The notes under the pieces: generated by a model
What the model was told of the DNA's origin: nothing
What the model saw: only the letters and a program-made list of their open reading frames with translations
The model's database searches: none
Part shown: piece by piece, positions 23,498-34,365 of the stretch
Position numbering within the stretch: position 1 is the first letter of the stretch
Layout of the letters: each line of letters begins with the position of its first letter
Source of the DNA: Siphonodentalium dalli
Lineage: Eukaryota; Mollusca; Scaphopoda; Gadilida; Siphonodentaliidae
Assembly: GCA_032622095.1 (NCBI GenBank)
Contig: CP136066.1
Span: 57,754,609 to 57,818,608 of the forward strand
Reading direction: 5' to 3'
DNA length: 64,000 bases
Program-made: the position numbers and the translations under genes

Positions 23498-24468
23498 AAG
23501 TTTTTAAGTCTATAAAACACTATTTGATTTGAATATTCTTTTGAATAGTCTTACCATTGACATATTCATTCGTTCAAACCAGTTGATCTATTTTGTAACT
23601 TGGCTTTTAGTCGCTGGGCTCCGGCATCTGGGCTTTTAGTCACAACTGAAATAAAAATAAGTGAGAATATCTTGGAGCGAATTTCTGCAACAATTTCACC
23701 GCCTGGTGGACCCATTTGGAAAAAAATGCATTGCCTGTGTCTAATTCTACATTTTGATATACTATACGCCCCATTATATTGAATATACTGGCTGAAATCG
23801 ATCCTGTAATTGTAAACATCGAGTCTATTTTTAGCTGTTTTATCGGAGCGTGTTTGCGTGTTCGCCATTACAATATTCGCACTAAAACAGCCATATTGTA
23901 GCTAAAAACGAATGCACAGTACTCCACTGCGTTATTTGATACCTAAAACTTGTTGTTTGTTAGTGTATTCATCGATAAATCTAAATTCTAAACATTAATG
24001 TCGAACGCAGTTTTTTCGTGTTTGTGGCATTTTATGTTAGGTCAGTTGTCGACCGGATAATGTAACTTCCGGTGTCCGGTCAGTGGCGGGGTTAATATTT
24101 GTGGATAGGGCGAATGTGGGCGCCTTTCGTTAGACACCAAAAGTAGCCCTCCATGCGCTGTATTCCTCGAGCTATCGGCCGTCCCACGCAATTTGAAAAT
24201 CCTGTCCCGCAGATTGTCATGCTATCCCCAAATTCCACCCCATGTTAGGTCAGTTGTCGATCAAATAATGCAACTTCTGGTGTTTGGTTAGTGGCGGGGG
24301 TTAATATGTTTGGATAGGGCGAACGTGTGCCTTTCGTTAGACACCAAAATGAGCCCCCTACGCCCTGTATTCCTCGAGATATCGGCCGTCCCACGCAATT
24401 TGAAATTCTGTCCCGCAGATTGTCGTTTTGTCCCATATCCCATCCCATCCCGCAGATTGTCATGTCCC
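23497..24468 (-). repeat. Right arm of the foldback element
   Basis: Inverted copy of 20239-21205 with scattered differences. Carries the uninterrupted version of the arm's open frame at 23566-23868. Confidence 0.85.
23566..23868 (-). CDS. Open frame of 100 codons in the foldback arm, unknown
   Basis: Starts MANTQTRSDKTAKNRLDVYN and ends near NRSTGLNE. Roughly the first 45 residues are the same in the left arm (20834 onward) apart from single changes (DFSQ versus DFSR). The left copy then shifts frame because its T run is one base shorter. I do not recognise a domain. It could be a captured exon, the first exon of the element's lost transposase, or simply open by chance. The existence of a real protein is doubtful. 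Confidence 0.3.
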   Translation of the reverse strand: MANTQTRSDKTAKNRLDVYNYRIDFSQYIQYNGAYSISKCRIRHRQCIFFQMGPPGGEIVAEIRSKIFSLIFISVVTKSPDAGAQRLKAKLQNRSTGLNE

Positions 24469-24639
24469 ACTATGTGTCTTTAAATAAATCGCTTATCCAC
24501 CAGTTACGACCGTTTATTACATTGTATGTATACAGTAAGGATTGTGAACAATTTCAATATCATGGCAACAATGTATACCGGCAATACCACACGGCGCGGC
24601 TTCATGCTTGTTATATACAATCAACAGAATTGGTATATA

Positions 24640-25010
24640 CACTGAGTTCACACCCAACTTTTGTCAAAATATTCAACAGTTGAAATTTCATTTCTGATAA
24701 CATTGATTGGAAATTTCACACCAACAATAAGTTGAAATTGTTCTCGCAGTTTCATTTTCCAATAATTTAGTAGTGGGAATTTGTTGTTTTTAGACCAACA
24801 TTTGCATATTTTCCTGCTTTAGTCCAGTGTTTGAACGGAAATGACCATCAGTTGAACACTTTCTAACCTTGGGGGGGGGGGGGGGGGGGGGGGGGGGTCA
24901 GGTTGGGACATTTCCAACACTTGGAAACTCGAGATTTCAAAAGGTTCTCACACAGGGTTAATCCATGGTCGATCCATGGTCGTCATCGTCCCCCCCCCCC
25001 CCCCCCCCCC
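24640..25010. repeat. Dispersed repeat with long G and C runs
   Basis: Shares phrases with 9745-10010 (ACCAACATTTGCATATTTTCC, CAACAATAAGTTGAAA). Holds 27 G at 24871-24897 and 21 C at 24990-25010, facing each other about 92 bases apart. Confidence 0.7.
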
Positions 25011-25148
25011 GTGCTTGACTATTGACCGGCGAACGAACTATCGCTCGGGCTATATAGTATTCGAACTATTTCTTGCCTGCTGACGTCACAATCTGCATGG
25101 AGCGAGGCAAGAATTATGCGCGATGCCATAATTGCAACAATGGAGAAC

Positions 25149-25614
25149 TATAGGTTACAATCAACTAAATATTTCCCATAGGCGACAGTGTTAGGGTTAA
25201 GCCATCCCGACGATCCATTACCCTACTGAGCCAAACTTAATACTTTTGCGTGTAGAACTCCATGTCGGACATAAGTTGTCAAAAAAGAAATGGTGCCTCA
25301 CCATACTTATTCCTGGAAATAAATTGGCATTTCCACAACTACTCCCTTTTGTGCACAAAATTTTAATATAGAAAAATACCCCCCACCCCCTACCAAATTT
25401 GGCGACCAATGTAGCCGCTTGACGAACAATCCCACACAAATGGCCGAGGAATTAACATAGCCTATGAATTTCTTTTTTCTTTCACATTAAACAACCGAAG
25501 ATATTATACACCATTCAGCTGCCGGTATTTTTTAATGCTGACTCGAGTTTCCCTATACACAAATGCCAAGGGGCATAATTTCAAGTATTTAGTTGCTTAT
25601 AAATATAACCTATA
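25149..25614. mobile_element. MITE of the TATAGGTTACAATC family, copy 1
   Basis: About 466 bp. Ends TATAGGTTACAATCAACTAA and the inverted TTAGTTGC...ATAACCTATA. The second copy starts 1.37 kb downstream in the same orientation. TA-type flanks suggest a Tc1/mariner-like origin, but this is weak. Open frames here are not protein-like. Confidence 0.65.
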
Positions 25615-26513
25615 CGCAACCAAAAATGTGTGGATTTTTGCTTGAACATATATCAAATTGTCACAGAAAACATAATATTAATAAAAAAACCTGCTTTCCA
25701 GACAAGAACTACACCACTTCTCCCTGTATTTGGTTGTATTTAACCACCACTGTTCCTGACTGTTCCAGACATTGGGCGCAAAATAAAACTTCGTCGGAGC
25801 ACCTATGTTCCACTTTAACCCCAGCAGACACCACATCATTTGGGACTCTAGCCACTTTTTTCCTGTTTTATGTTTTACATGACAACGTGCTATTTTTAAT
25901 AGAAGTCGTCTGGCTGTGAAGTGTACTTGACATAAATATTTTTTAAAACAACATAAATACCCAAAAAGCGCGATTTTCGAGTCGAAACTCGTTTGTTTTG
26001 GTCGCGGGAAACACACAGGGACATATAATAACGCCGATTTGACAATGTAAACTGGATGCCAGTAATAACAGTCTTCAAGACGCAAAAAAAAAGTCGCATT
26101 TCATTACATGGAAGGAAATGACAAATTTGTAACTTGAATTACCCCACCCCCCTCGATTTATCGGACTCGAAACTGGGGTTCGCTGTGTCCCTTAGAATTT
26201 CCCGGTCCACTCCAAATAACAAATCGAGAATAGACGGAGCACTAAATACGACGAGAGGCTGCTGGGCTCGTTTGTCAACTTTTCGACATTAAAGGTGCAC
26301 TATCTGTTCCAAATAATTCATTTTTACAAAACGCCCATTGTTTGGCATAAAATCTGAATTTTGTTGAAAAGGGTTAATTTGTCAGATTGTGGGGCGCCTC
26401 GACACGCTTTGGGTTCCTAATTTTGTTCAATCTTGGATTTGATTTGATTGGTTGCCAAAATCTGTACTTCAAAGCACTACAAGCCGATGATGCCACAAAA
26501 CACGATTTTTGCC
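25615..26513. other. Gene-free stretch between the two MITE copies
   Basis: No supported gene. Frames at 25593-25919 and 25678-26085 overlap on opposite strands without splice or compositional support. Confidence 0.4.
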
Positions 26514-26912
26514 TATAGGTTACAATCAACTAAATATTTCCCATAGGGCGACAGTGTTAGGGTTAAGCCATCCCGACGATTCATTACCCTACTGAGCCCA
26601 AACTTTAAATACTTTTGCGTGTAGAACTCCATGTCGGACATAAGTTGTCAAAAAAGAAATGGTGCCTCACCATACTTATTCCTGGAAATAAATTGGCATT
26701 TCCACAACTACCCCCTTTTGTGCACAAAATTTTAATATAGAAAAATACCCCCCACCCCCCTACCAAATTTGGCGACCAATGTAGCCTATGAATTTCTTTT
26801 TTCTTTCACATTAAACAACCGAAGATATTATACACCATTTTTATGCTGACTCTAGTTTCCCTACACAAATGCCAAGGGGCATAATTTCAAGTATTTAGTT
26901 GCTTATAACCTA
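26514..26912. mobile_element. MITE of the TATAGGTTACAATC family, copy 2
   Basis: About 400 bp, highly similar to 25149-25614 but lacking roughly 60 bp in the middle (around the segment following GCGACCAATGTAGCC). Ends TATAGGTTACAATCAACTAA and GCTTATAACCTA. Confidence 0.65.
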
Positions 26913-27111
26913 CAGGATCACATTTCCCCAGTTAAAGTTGGTGATGTTCACCCATTGGTCACCTTGATGATGAATTTTATCGTCTGCAAAGTAGGGGATA
27001 CAGCAAATGAACAGAAGGGAATTATTAACTAAAACAATGTAAATTTGAGACTATATATACTTCCCAGAAAATGAGGCCTAAGCATAATGAGGTACACAGA
27101 AGGTGAATTTT

Positions 27112-27171
27112 ACTTGCCCACTGTGCGTGGTAGCATCAGTAAATTCACCCTTTGGGGATCTCATTCTAAAT
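27112..27171 (-). repeat. Partial copy of the GAATGAGGTCCCCAGAGGG hairpin repeat
   Basis: Half of the hairpin found at 61.7-63.0 kb: GTAGCATCAGTAAATTCACC, then CTTTGGGGATCTCATTCT. No second arm follows. Confidence 0.6.
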
Positions 27172-27289
27172 ATGTCAGACGCTCTATTGCCAAACTTGTA
27201 TCTGAACATTTCCTGAGTGATAACTTTGCAACAATGAGTATTTGGTATAGAACGGGTTAAACAACACAATAAAAAACGTTTACGACTAC

Positions 27290-27499
27290 AGGAATGCCCA
27301 AAGTATTGACCACTTAACCACAGCAGAATTATGGGTAATTTTTCAGGATTTAGTCGGAAATATGGCTTGTTGCCATTCATCGGAAAGCTCTCGCCGAGAA
27401 CTTTCCGATGAATGGCAACAAGCCATATTTCCGACTAAATCCTGAAAAATTACCCATAATTCTGCTGTGGTTAAGTGGTCAATTACTTTGGACATTACT
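27290..27499. repeat. 210-bp near-perfect palindrome
   Basis: Arms of about 95 bp around a 13-base centre (CTCTCGCCGAGAA). The inner 85 bp of each arm, for example CATCGGAAAG against CTTTCCGATG and GGAAATATGGCTTGTTGCC against its complement, match without error as far as I can read. Mismatches appear only near the outer ends. No coding function. Confidence 0.9.
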
Positions 27500-27545
27500 A
27501 TACGTGTATCACTGTATCTTATAGATATCTCTCTATTCCCTCCAG

Positions 27546-27832
27546 GTATCCGAATTCCAGCAGCTCTGCGACCAATTCGACATATTCTACAAGTCTGTAT
27601 CAGACAAGAGCTAGCGCAAGGCGAGGAATATGTGAACACAAATTATTGGGGAGAGGGTAGGCGAAGGAGAAATCTTGGTGCGGTATTAGGCGGTCTTCGG
27701 ACACATAGCAATGGTAGGGGCGATGTGGTGGCCATCAGAATCACGGGAAGGGTCAGAGCGCTTTGCTCAGAGGTGAAGTCTATCATCGAGGCACTTACCA
27801 TGCCAAATACGATAACAACATCTGGGATATAA
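27546..27832 (+). CDS. Possible terminal exon, unknown product
   Basis: A strong-looking acceptor (TCTCTCTATTCCCTCCAG) ends at 27545. The longest frame after it runs 95 codons to TAA at 27830-27832 and is Arg-rich (GEGRRRRNLGAVLGGLRTHS). A second frame starts VSEFQQLCDQFDIFYKSVSD, which looks more protein-like, but stops after 22 codons. The higher GC content of 27540-27830 sets it apart from its surroundings. No upstream exon was recognised. It may be a 3' exon, or a repeat-derived stretch next to the palindrome. Confidence 0.3.
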
Positions 27833-28274
27833 AGGTTTGTATTCTGCTCGATAATGTGGCTATAAAATAGAGTGTCCATAGGGGGGTTCCACTTAAATAT
27901 TTCAACCTCCCCCCCCCCCCCGCATTGAACCAGTCTGGGAGGAAATTCCGGTTTTTTCGTTGTTGATATTTTCTAACAGCTATCGTGAGCTTTGTAACTA
28001 TTGACCAGTTCCAACCTGACACAACTGATGGTTGGATAGTTTCCAACTGATTGCCATTTGGGTCAAAGAAATGTCACTTAACGTACAATGTAGGAGTATG
28101 AATGTACAGTCTCAAAGACTTTGCTATTTCATTTCCAAGATCATCTCGGAGATAAATGCAAGATCACTCTAGAACCTACACCAGAATGCATTATTCTTGG
28201 ATTGACAAGTAACTCTTCTATATCTAAATACAATTGCTATATGTATACGTGTATACAAGAAATACGTATACTGC

Positions 28275-28730
28275 CAGAGGGGGGGGGGGTGAGAAAAACA
28301 AATCCGGCACGTATGCCGGGGTGGGTGGGTGTTTGGTCAAAGCCACCAACAAGCAATTTTTTCCGCAACAGTTATCGTGTTGTATTTTGTTGCAAATTTT
28401 GAAATCCAAGATGGCCGCTGGCAGCCATGTTTTTTTGGCCGAATGACCTCAAAATGACTCATTCCTATTTACATGTCCATGTTAACATCCATGATAAATA
28501 GTATGCACAGAAATTCATATACAGCTGTTTACAGTGAATTTCCCCCCGCAAATCTCTGTTTTAGTGTTAAAAGGGGGGGTGGGTGTCAAATAATGGTCGG
28601 AAAAAACTGCCGAAAACGGAAAAAAATTTGGCGGTGGTTGGTGGGTACAAAAAATGATCGAAAGGGGAAAAAATGCCATACGTGCCTGAATTTTTTTTCC
28701 GACCCCCCCCCCCCCCCCCCCCCCCCCCTG
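28275..28730. mobile_element. hAT-like MITE with poly-G/poly-C ends, copy 2
   Basis: 456 bp, an inverted relative of 8127-8671. Starts CAGAGG plus a G run and ends with 26 C and TG. ATACTGC precedes and ATACTGT follows, a 6-7 bp duplication. Shares the stretch around CCAAGATGGCCGCTGGCAGC. Confidence 0.78.
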
Positions 28731-28739
28731 ATACTGTTG

Positions 28740-29453
28740 TAAAATGAAAAATATTGAACATACCTACCCTTCAAGTACTATTTAAGTCAATCAGATATTA
28801 CAAGACCATTTAAACTGTTATTCCGTCTGGTTCCAAATCATTCAAATAAATTAGATTTAAAGAGAAAGGTGGGATGAACTGAAACATAAATAACATTCAA
28901 TCAAAATACCAAGTATCTCTTTGAAGCCAGTTAGTCTTGTTTACTTTTTATAATTGATACAACGCTTATTATTCGTGATTCGCCGCGATTTTGAGTGAAC
29001 CAATCGGTGCGTTGAGAGAAATGAGCTATTTCGTCTTGTGTGTACTGTATGCTTTATCTATAAACGAATTATCATGTACAATATCGGAAACCCAAACTTA
29101 CTAAAGTTATTGTCGTGCATGTAACTATTGACTTCTCTTCTTCCAGATGCAGCCGAAGAAAAATCGAGAGAATTCCCCGCTCACTATATGAGGCCTGAAT
29201 AAATACTATATTGATTATATAATCGTTAATGTCATCCCTGATCCAAACCTACACCCATGTATATATATGGAGCCATATATTTCAACGAACAATTCGAACT
29301 TGTAGCGTGCATACAACATATATAACCGTATAGCATACCAACACCAACTGCTGGACTGTTCAAATACCCTTCATATGACGTTAATAAAAATCAAGAACAA
29401 CTCGTTTTACTGAAAACAAATGTGATGATCCACTTACCAATAACATTTTGTTT
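28740..29453. other. Gene-free stretch
   Basis: AT-rich, no supported gene or repeat recognised. Confidence 0.4.
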
Positions 29454-29899
29454 AGGTACTCAATCCGATCAGACGCTCCTAAACTAATATTTCTTTGGCT
29501 TCGGGTGTAAAACATATTTGATTCCAGTCGAGGAACGCACCCATCAAAGCTCAGTGATCAGATATCGATTTTTAAGTTTGTTATTACTCGCGATGTGTAA
29601 TAATATGTGGCCCAAAACAACGTGGTCAAACGGAGGGACAACGGACAAAATTGTGGATGAAGATGGATAACTCTAAAATCAAGCGGTAATACGGTCAAAT
29701 TTCGTGATACTTTATTGATTATACGGCCATATTTTGAACAAAATGTTGATAAATAAAAAGTTTTGGGAAATTTGATACCATTATAGTTGATAGTGGTTAT
29801 CATTATTTTGTTGCAATAAATCGATTCTGATGACTAAAACGTATTTTGAAGAAATGTTGTTGTTGTATATTGATGGTATGGGGATCGGATTGAGTACCT
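29454..29899 (+). mobile_element. TTAA-flanked MITE (AGGTACTCAATCC family), copy B
   Basis: Ends AGGTACTCAATCCGATCAGA and GATCGGATTGAGTACCT. The right flank contains TTAA; the left TTAA is damaged (GTTT). Confidence 0.75.
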
Positions 29900-30004
29900 T
29901 TTAAGGGAAATATCATCGTCACAAGAATTTGTTGAAATTTAGTTCAATAAACCGAAACGCGCAGTAATTAGGTTTTGTTTTAAATGCACGAATTAAACCA
30001 TATA

Positions 30005-30295
30005 AAATTCCACCATGGTAAAACAACACGGTAAACCATGGTAAAAAAAACGAGATATATTGGCCACCTATCGTGGTGTCACCATGGTGGTTTACCGTGG
30101 TGGTAACACCGTGGTGGTTTACCTAGGTGTTACCATGGTGACGCCACGATAGGTGGCCAATATATCTCGTTTTTTTTTACCATGGTTTACCGTGGTGTTA
30201 CCATGATGGTATACTGTGGTTACCGTGGTGTTACCATGGTGGTATACTGTGGTTTACCGTGGTGTTACCATGGTGGTATACCGTGGTTTGCCGCA
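30005..30295. repeat. CCATGG/CCGTGG minisatellite with embedded palindrome
   Basis: Tandem units such as TTACCGTGGTGTTACCATGG. An inverted pair around AACGAGATATATTGGCCACC (30048-30070) and its complement (30150-30172) makes a hairpin of about 135 bp. The same CCATGG/CCGTGG vocabulary forms the array at 36.4-37.05 kb. Confidence 0.8.
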
Positions 30296-30299
30296 AACT

Positions 30300-31286
30300 A
30301 ATTTGCATGATAAACGTTTTCGCAGCAGATAATTGTTTGCGGAAAGCGTGCAACAAATTACTCAGCTTCCTGCATACTTACTGCAACCAACTCTTGAGCT
30401 AAATAAGGTGAATTTCAAACATGCATATATAAGAATCTAAGACCAAAGAAAAATAAAGGTTTGGGTAAAGTTACATGTCAGAAAAATTGGGACCAGTATG
30501 GTATAGGCAAGCTTGAAATATAAGTTTTTTATATACTTTTGACATTCTTATGATTTTTCGTCTCTTAATGCATGATTTTCTTTGTATATAAAGCGGTAAT
30601 AAACACAATATGCTTTGACATATACCAAAGAGTCCATTCTGAATATCTGAGAAATTATTTTTCAACAAAATTCTTGACACCATGAAAATCTGAGGTTGGT
30701 GTGTTTAGAATAGGCTGGGCTGGTATAGGGAAACATGAACCACAAACATATTTGAGTACATAGTTAGCATTTTAATGTTAGACTAGGAAGAATGTGTGCA
30801 GGTCAGCATGTGGCCTGTAAATTTATGCCCGGGATAACTGGCTAACAGATACAAGAAATAACGAGGCACCATTTAAATAATAATTATATTAGATCTAAAT
30901 TTAATTCAACTGCAATATTGTTCTACGTAAATAATGTGCACACACACCTGTACATAGGTCATGTTATGAAACTCTACTTTGGCCATGCCCGTACATAGAG
31001 ATCGTATTCAATCATTTGACATATGGGAACTTTTTGATGTTCTGTTGGGGAACTTCATACATGTATGCGTAAAACATGAAAATGTACCTAGACAAACATC
31101 TACTGGAACTTGGATTCTGAACTTTCTGAAGCAGCAAGTGGATCAGCAATCTGCCAAGGTGGTCACATATAATTGAATTTGACATATTGTACCGTCGTTT
31201 GTCCATGTACTAGCAGTAGTAGCTAGTACGTACATATGCAAAGTCGTTTCATTGTATGACTACTAGTAAGTACCGGTACTAAGGCC
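30300..31286. other. Gene-free stretch
   Basis: AT-rich, no supported gene. Confidence 0.4.
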
Positions 31287-31818
31287 GATGGGGTCATTGT
31301 CACAAGGCTCCGGTCACATTCGTAACGGTATATGGCCAGCTTTTTAAATCGATCACAAATGTAGCCAGCTTTTTAAATCGATCACAAATGTAGCCAGATT
31401 TTCACCGGCGATCACATTCGTAGCCAGCTTTTCTAATCGCATGCTTATATGGCGCGAAATATGACGTCATCGCGTTTGTGACTAAAATGTCGACATCATG
31501 CTCCAAAACTGACTTTGTTTATCAACTTAAATTACATTAATGGCATATAATTTGAGCATGCTAACGACATTGATCGGAAACCTGTCAGGTTATTAGACAG
31601 AACTATTAAATATCAATTTAAAAGTCAAGTTGTTTTTCATCCACCAACTCAGAAGAATTACCGTAGATTATATATAACCTAATCGTGTTCACCGATGCTC
31701 ACATGAATATGAAAATCTGGCTACAAATGTGATCACCATAGAAAAGCTGGGTACATTTGTGATCGATTTAAAAATCTGGCCACGATTGTGATCAATGCCT
31801 TGTGACAATGACCCCATC
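31287..31818. mobile_element. MITE with GATGGGGTCATTGTCAC ends
   Basis: 532 bp. Terminal inverted repeats GATGGGGTCATTGTCACAAG and CTTGTGACAATGACCCCATC match over 22 bp. Subterminal repeats of GCCAGCTTTTTAAATCGATC occur three to four times on the left side and inverted on the right. Target-site duplication not clear. No coding capacity. Confidence 0.8.
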
Positions 31819-32071
31819 AGCGGTACTAACTTGAACTTGACACAGGATTTGTAAGATGAACAATTTTGAAAGAATGTTCCTTGAAGTTTATTACCTTAAT
31901 CTTCATCAAGTTCCATGGCTTCTATGCATGATCCCCGGGGAATATCAATTCAAGGGCAGCCACCTGCACTGCAGACAGTGTCAGTATACTGTTACCTGCA
32001 CTGTGCACAGTGGCATTGCTATCAGAACTTAAGTACGAGAACGACTCATGGAAGTGTCGGCTTGGGCTGGC

Positions 32072-33218
32072 CACAGGTACATGTAACAAATATTTTATTA
32101 CTTACTATAAAAAAGAAAGGTATGCCTCTCTGACGGCAAATTAAATTTTGATTTGGCGACTTGGCCGGCGGGGGTTAATCTGCACCGATTTAATTCGGGT
32201 AAACGGCAAAATGTTTGATTACTTACTTTGAGTAAACATATTAAAGGTACTCAACCCGTAAAGAGGGTCCCCATCTCAACAGATTCCAACAACAACAATC
32301 CGATCAGAGGGTCCTATATTACTATTTCTTTGGCTTTGGGGGTAAAAAATATTTGATTCGAGTCGAGGAACCCATCAAACAAAGCTCAGAGTTATTAGAT
32401 ATTGATTTTTGAAAATTCTTATGTTCTCGAGATGAGTACCAATAACTGCCGTCAATTTGGTAACATGCTCGAGATTTTACGCCAAAATTATATTCAAACA
32501 GACAAGGATGGATAACTCTATGATCAAGTTGGTAATAACAACGAATTTTTTACTGTCTTCTGGGCCAGAAACAATTCCCGATAATGAAAAATAATAGATT
32601 TCTAAAATCGATATCTAACAAATCTGAGCTTTGATGGGTGACTTCCTCGACTCGAATCAAATATTTTTGACCCCCCGAAGCCATTGAAATAGTAATTGAG
32701 AGGAGTTTTATCGGGTTGAGTACCTTTAATGTCCGATAATTGCTCCATATATTGCATATTCCATCATTCCACGATAAATAGTTTTATTTGATCAACGTTA
32801 TGATTTTAAATAATGTGCTGATCATGGATACTTCCGGCATGCACGGTAAGCAACCTCCATGCATGGTTTACCTCCCTTGATGAGGGTCCGAACATAACCG
32901 AACACAAGTCAAAATAATGGGAAATATAACAAATAAAGTTCATAGGCATATGTATTCATGTTCCGACTATTGCCACACGAAGATTGGGCCAATAATAATT
33001 TATTATTTTTTTTGGTAAAACGCGTGTTGTGTTCGGCATAGAAAAGCCGAAAACAAGCTTATGTTGGGTCCTACTAAAAACCGACCGCACCTCCACCAAG
33101 GGTCCGAGCCCGATGGGGTTTGCACTATCGTGCATAATAGACATGTATATATACCAAAGTCCAATCCCCAAGTCGATAGCTCGAGCGGACACGGCACTGT
33201 TAACCCCTAACTTGCGGC
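32072..33218 (+). repeat. Left arm of a 0.66 kb inverted repeat, with MITE inserted
   Basis: Inverted copy of 34903-35565. Without the MITE (481 bp) and one TTAA it is 662 bp against 663 bp in the other arm, nearly identical. Runs from CACAGGTACATGTAAC to CCCCTAACTTGCGGCA. Confidence 0.88.
32245..32725 (-). mobile_element. TTAA-flanked MITE (AGGTACTCAATCC family), copy C
   Basis: 481 bp, ends AGGTACTCAACCC and GGGTTGAGTACCT, flanked by TTAA at 32241-32244 and 32726-32729. The opposite inverted-repeat arm has one TTAA at 35393-35396 and no insertion, which fixes both ends and the duplication. Its interior orientation is opposite to copy A. Confidence 0.93.
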
Positions 33219-34002
33219 ACAGTGATAACACCAACAGGTCCAACACTGCATTGAATAAAATAATGTCAATGTGTTATTAAATAACATTCAAAGGGACACT
33301 TGTTTTGTGTCAGTTATGACACAAACCTTAATATGATATAATAGTTCTACAAGAACATAAATATCTCTCAGCTGTGAATAAAGAAATTCTGTCAAGTATG
33401 CAGTGATGAAGTTGATATAAAATGGACCACGATAACACAGCTTCAGGGTATAAAATACCCGACCAATATTAGTGATAATGAAAGTGTCAATGACACTGTA
33501 GCTCAACTTGGAAAGGGAATAATTTAATGTATTACAGTCAATGGAGCGATTAGGAATGTGGAAAGTTGAATGTCTAATACTAGTTTATAGACATAAATAG
33601 AAAGATAAAATCCAAGATGGCTGCTGGCGGCCATGTTTTCGGCCGAATGACCCCAAAATGACTCGTTCCCATCTACATGTCATTAACATTCATGAATTTT
33701 TTTTATGATGATCAGACTAAAGGTACGACCTGCAGCCCGTGCTAAAGAATTTAGTCATACAAAGAGTAAAATCCAAGATGGCTGCTGGCGGCCATGTTTT
33801 TTGGCCGAATGACCCCAAATAGAGACATGTATATCACATTTAAAATGTAGATCAATCGGAAAGTGATCTATAGACAAAACGAGCGCATATATCCCGTTTT
33901 GAATGTGTGCCCGACCTGACAAAGGGCGAAAGAGTTAGATGGCGATATTGTGTCTACAGAATTAACAACAATAAAAACAACTTCGGATCACGCTGACAAT
34001 AG
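33219..34002. other. Spacer between inverted-repeat arms, with hAT-MITE fragments
   Basis: Two fragments of the hAT-like MITE interior at about 33610-33680 and 33770-33822, each with ATCCAAGATGGCTGCTGGCGG. No supported gene. Confidence 0.55.
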
Positions 34003-34365
34003 AGGAGCGGATAGCTCAGTTGAATTGTGGGCCGACCTCTCAGCTACACGGTCAAGGGTTCGAATCCGAAATAGTATCAGTTGGACATGTTCATCATCAT
34101 CATGAATAAAAAATCAATGCCACGATCAGTGCTCTGAGAACGATTCCAGAAGCAAAAAGAATATCGAACAAAATTTGAAAAGCACATACTGGGCGAATTT
34201 CGTACCTCTGCTCCTCTAAGGTGGCATGCCCAGGGATGACACTGTGCTAGGCATACCGTCGGATCGGGAGCCGACGTTAATGGATGTCCCATCTATGAGC
34301 CTTTCCTGTGCTATGCTAGGTATTTGGCTGAATAAACTCACTGACATTGATTGACACTGAGTGGC
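34003..34365 (+). mobile_element. tRNA-derived SINE
   Basis: The head reads as a tRNA pseudogene: A box TAGCTCAGTTGA at 34012-34023 and B box GGTTCGAATCC at 34057-34067, 34 bp apart. A body of about 290 bp follows, and the tail GAATAAACTCACTGACATTG passes into a CATTGATTGACACTGA repeat. The boxes are the internal RNA polymerase III promoter. Which SINE superfamily the central domain belongs to was not decided. Confidence 0.75.

Larger units (their letters stand above)
20239..24468. mobile_element. 4.2 kb foldback element with internal minisatellite
   Basis: The outer ends are inverted copies beginning GGGACATGACAATCTGCGGG. The flanks ACTATATG (20231-20238) and ACTATGTG (24469-24476) look like an 8-bp target-site duplication with one change. 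Arms of unique sequence are about 967 bp (20239-21205) and 972 bp (23497-24468). Between them is a minisatellite whose orientation flips near 23284, so the whole element is one imperfect palindrome with a strongly asymmetric array. There is no transposase. Superfamily undecided; an 8-bp duplication fits hAT, P or Merlin types. Confidence 0.85.

Noticed and set aside
21181-23520. Long repeat proteins (AGHTRWRF, SYYPPVIR phrases) on both strands
   Set aside because: Several frames of the same minisatellite are open at once, as expected for a stop-poor tandem repeat.
25593-26085. Gene between the two MITE copies
   Set aside because: Opposite-strand frames overlap and neither has splice sites, composition bias or recognisable motifs.
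28473-28774. Pro- and Gly-rich small proteins around G/C runs (also at 7.7, 8.1, 8.5, 10.0, 49.0 kb)
   Set aside because: Homopolymer runs keep all frames open; no other support.
34001-34080. Functional tRNA gene
   Set aside because: A and B boxes are good but the acceptor stem does not close and a SINE body follows.
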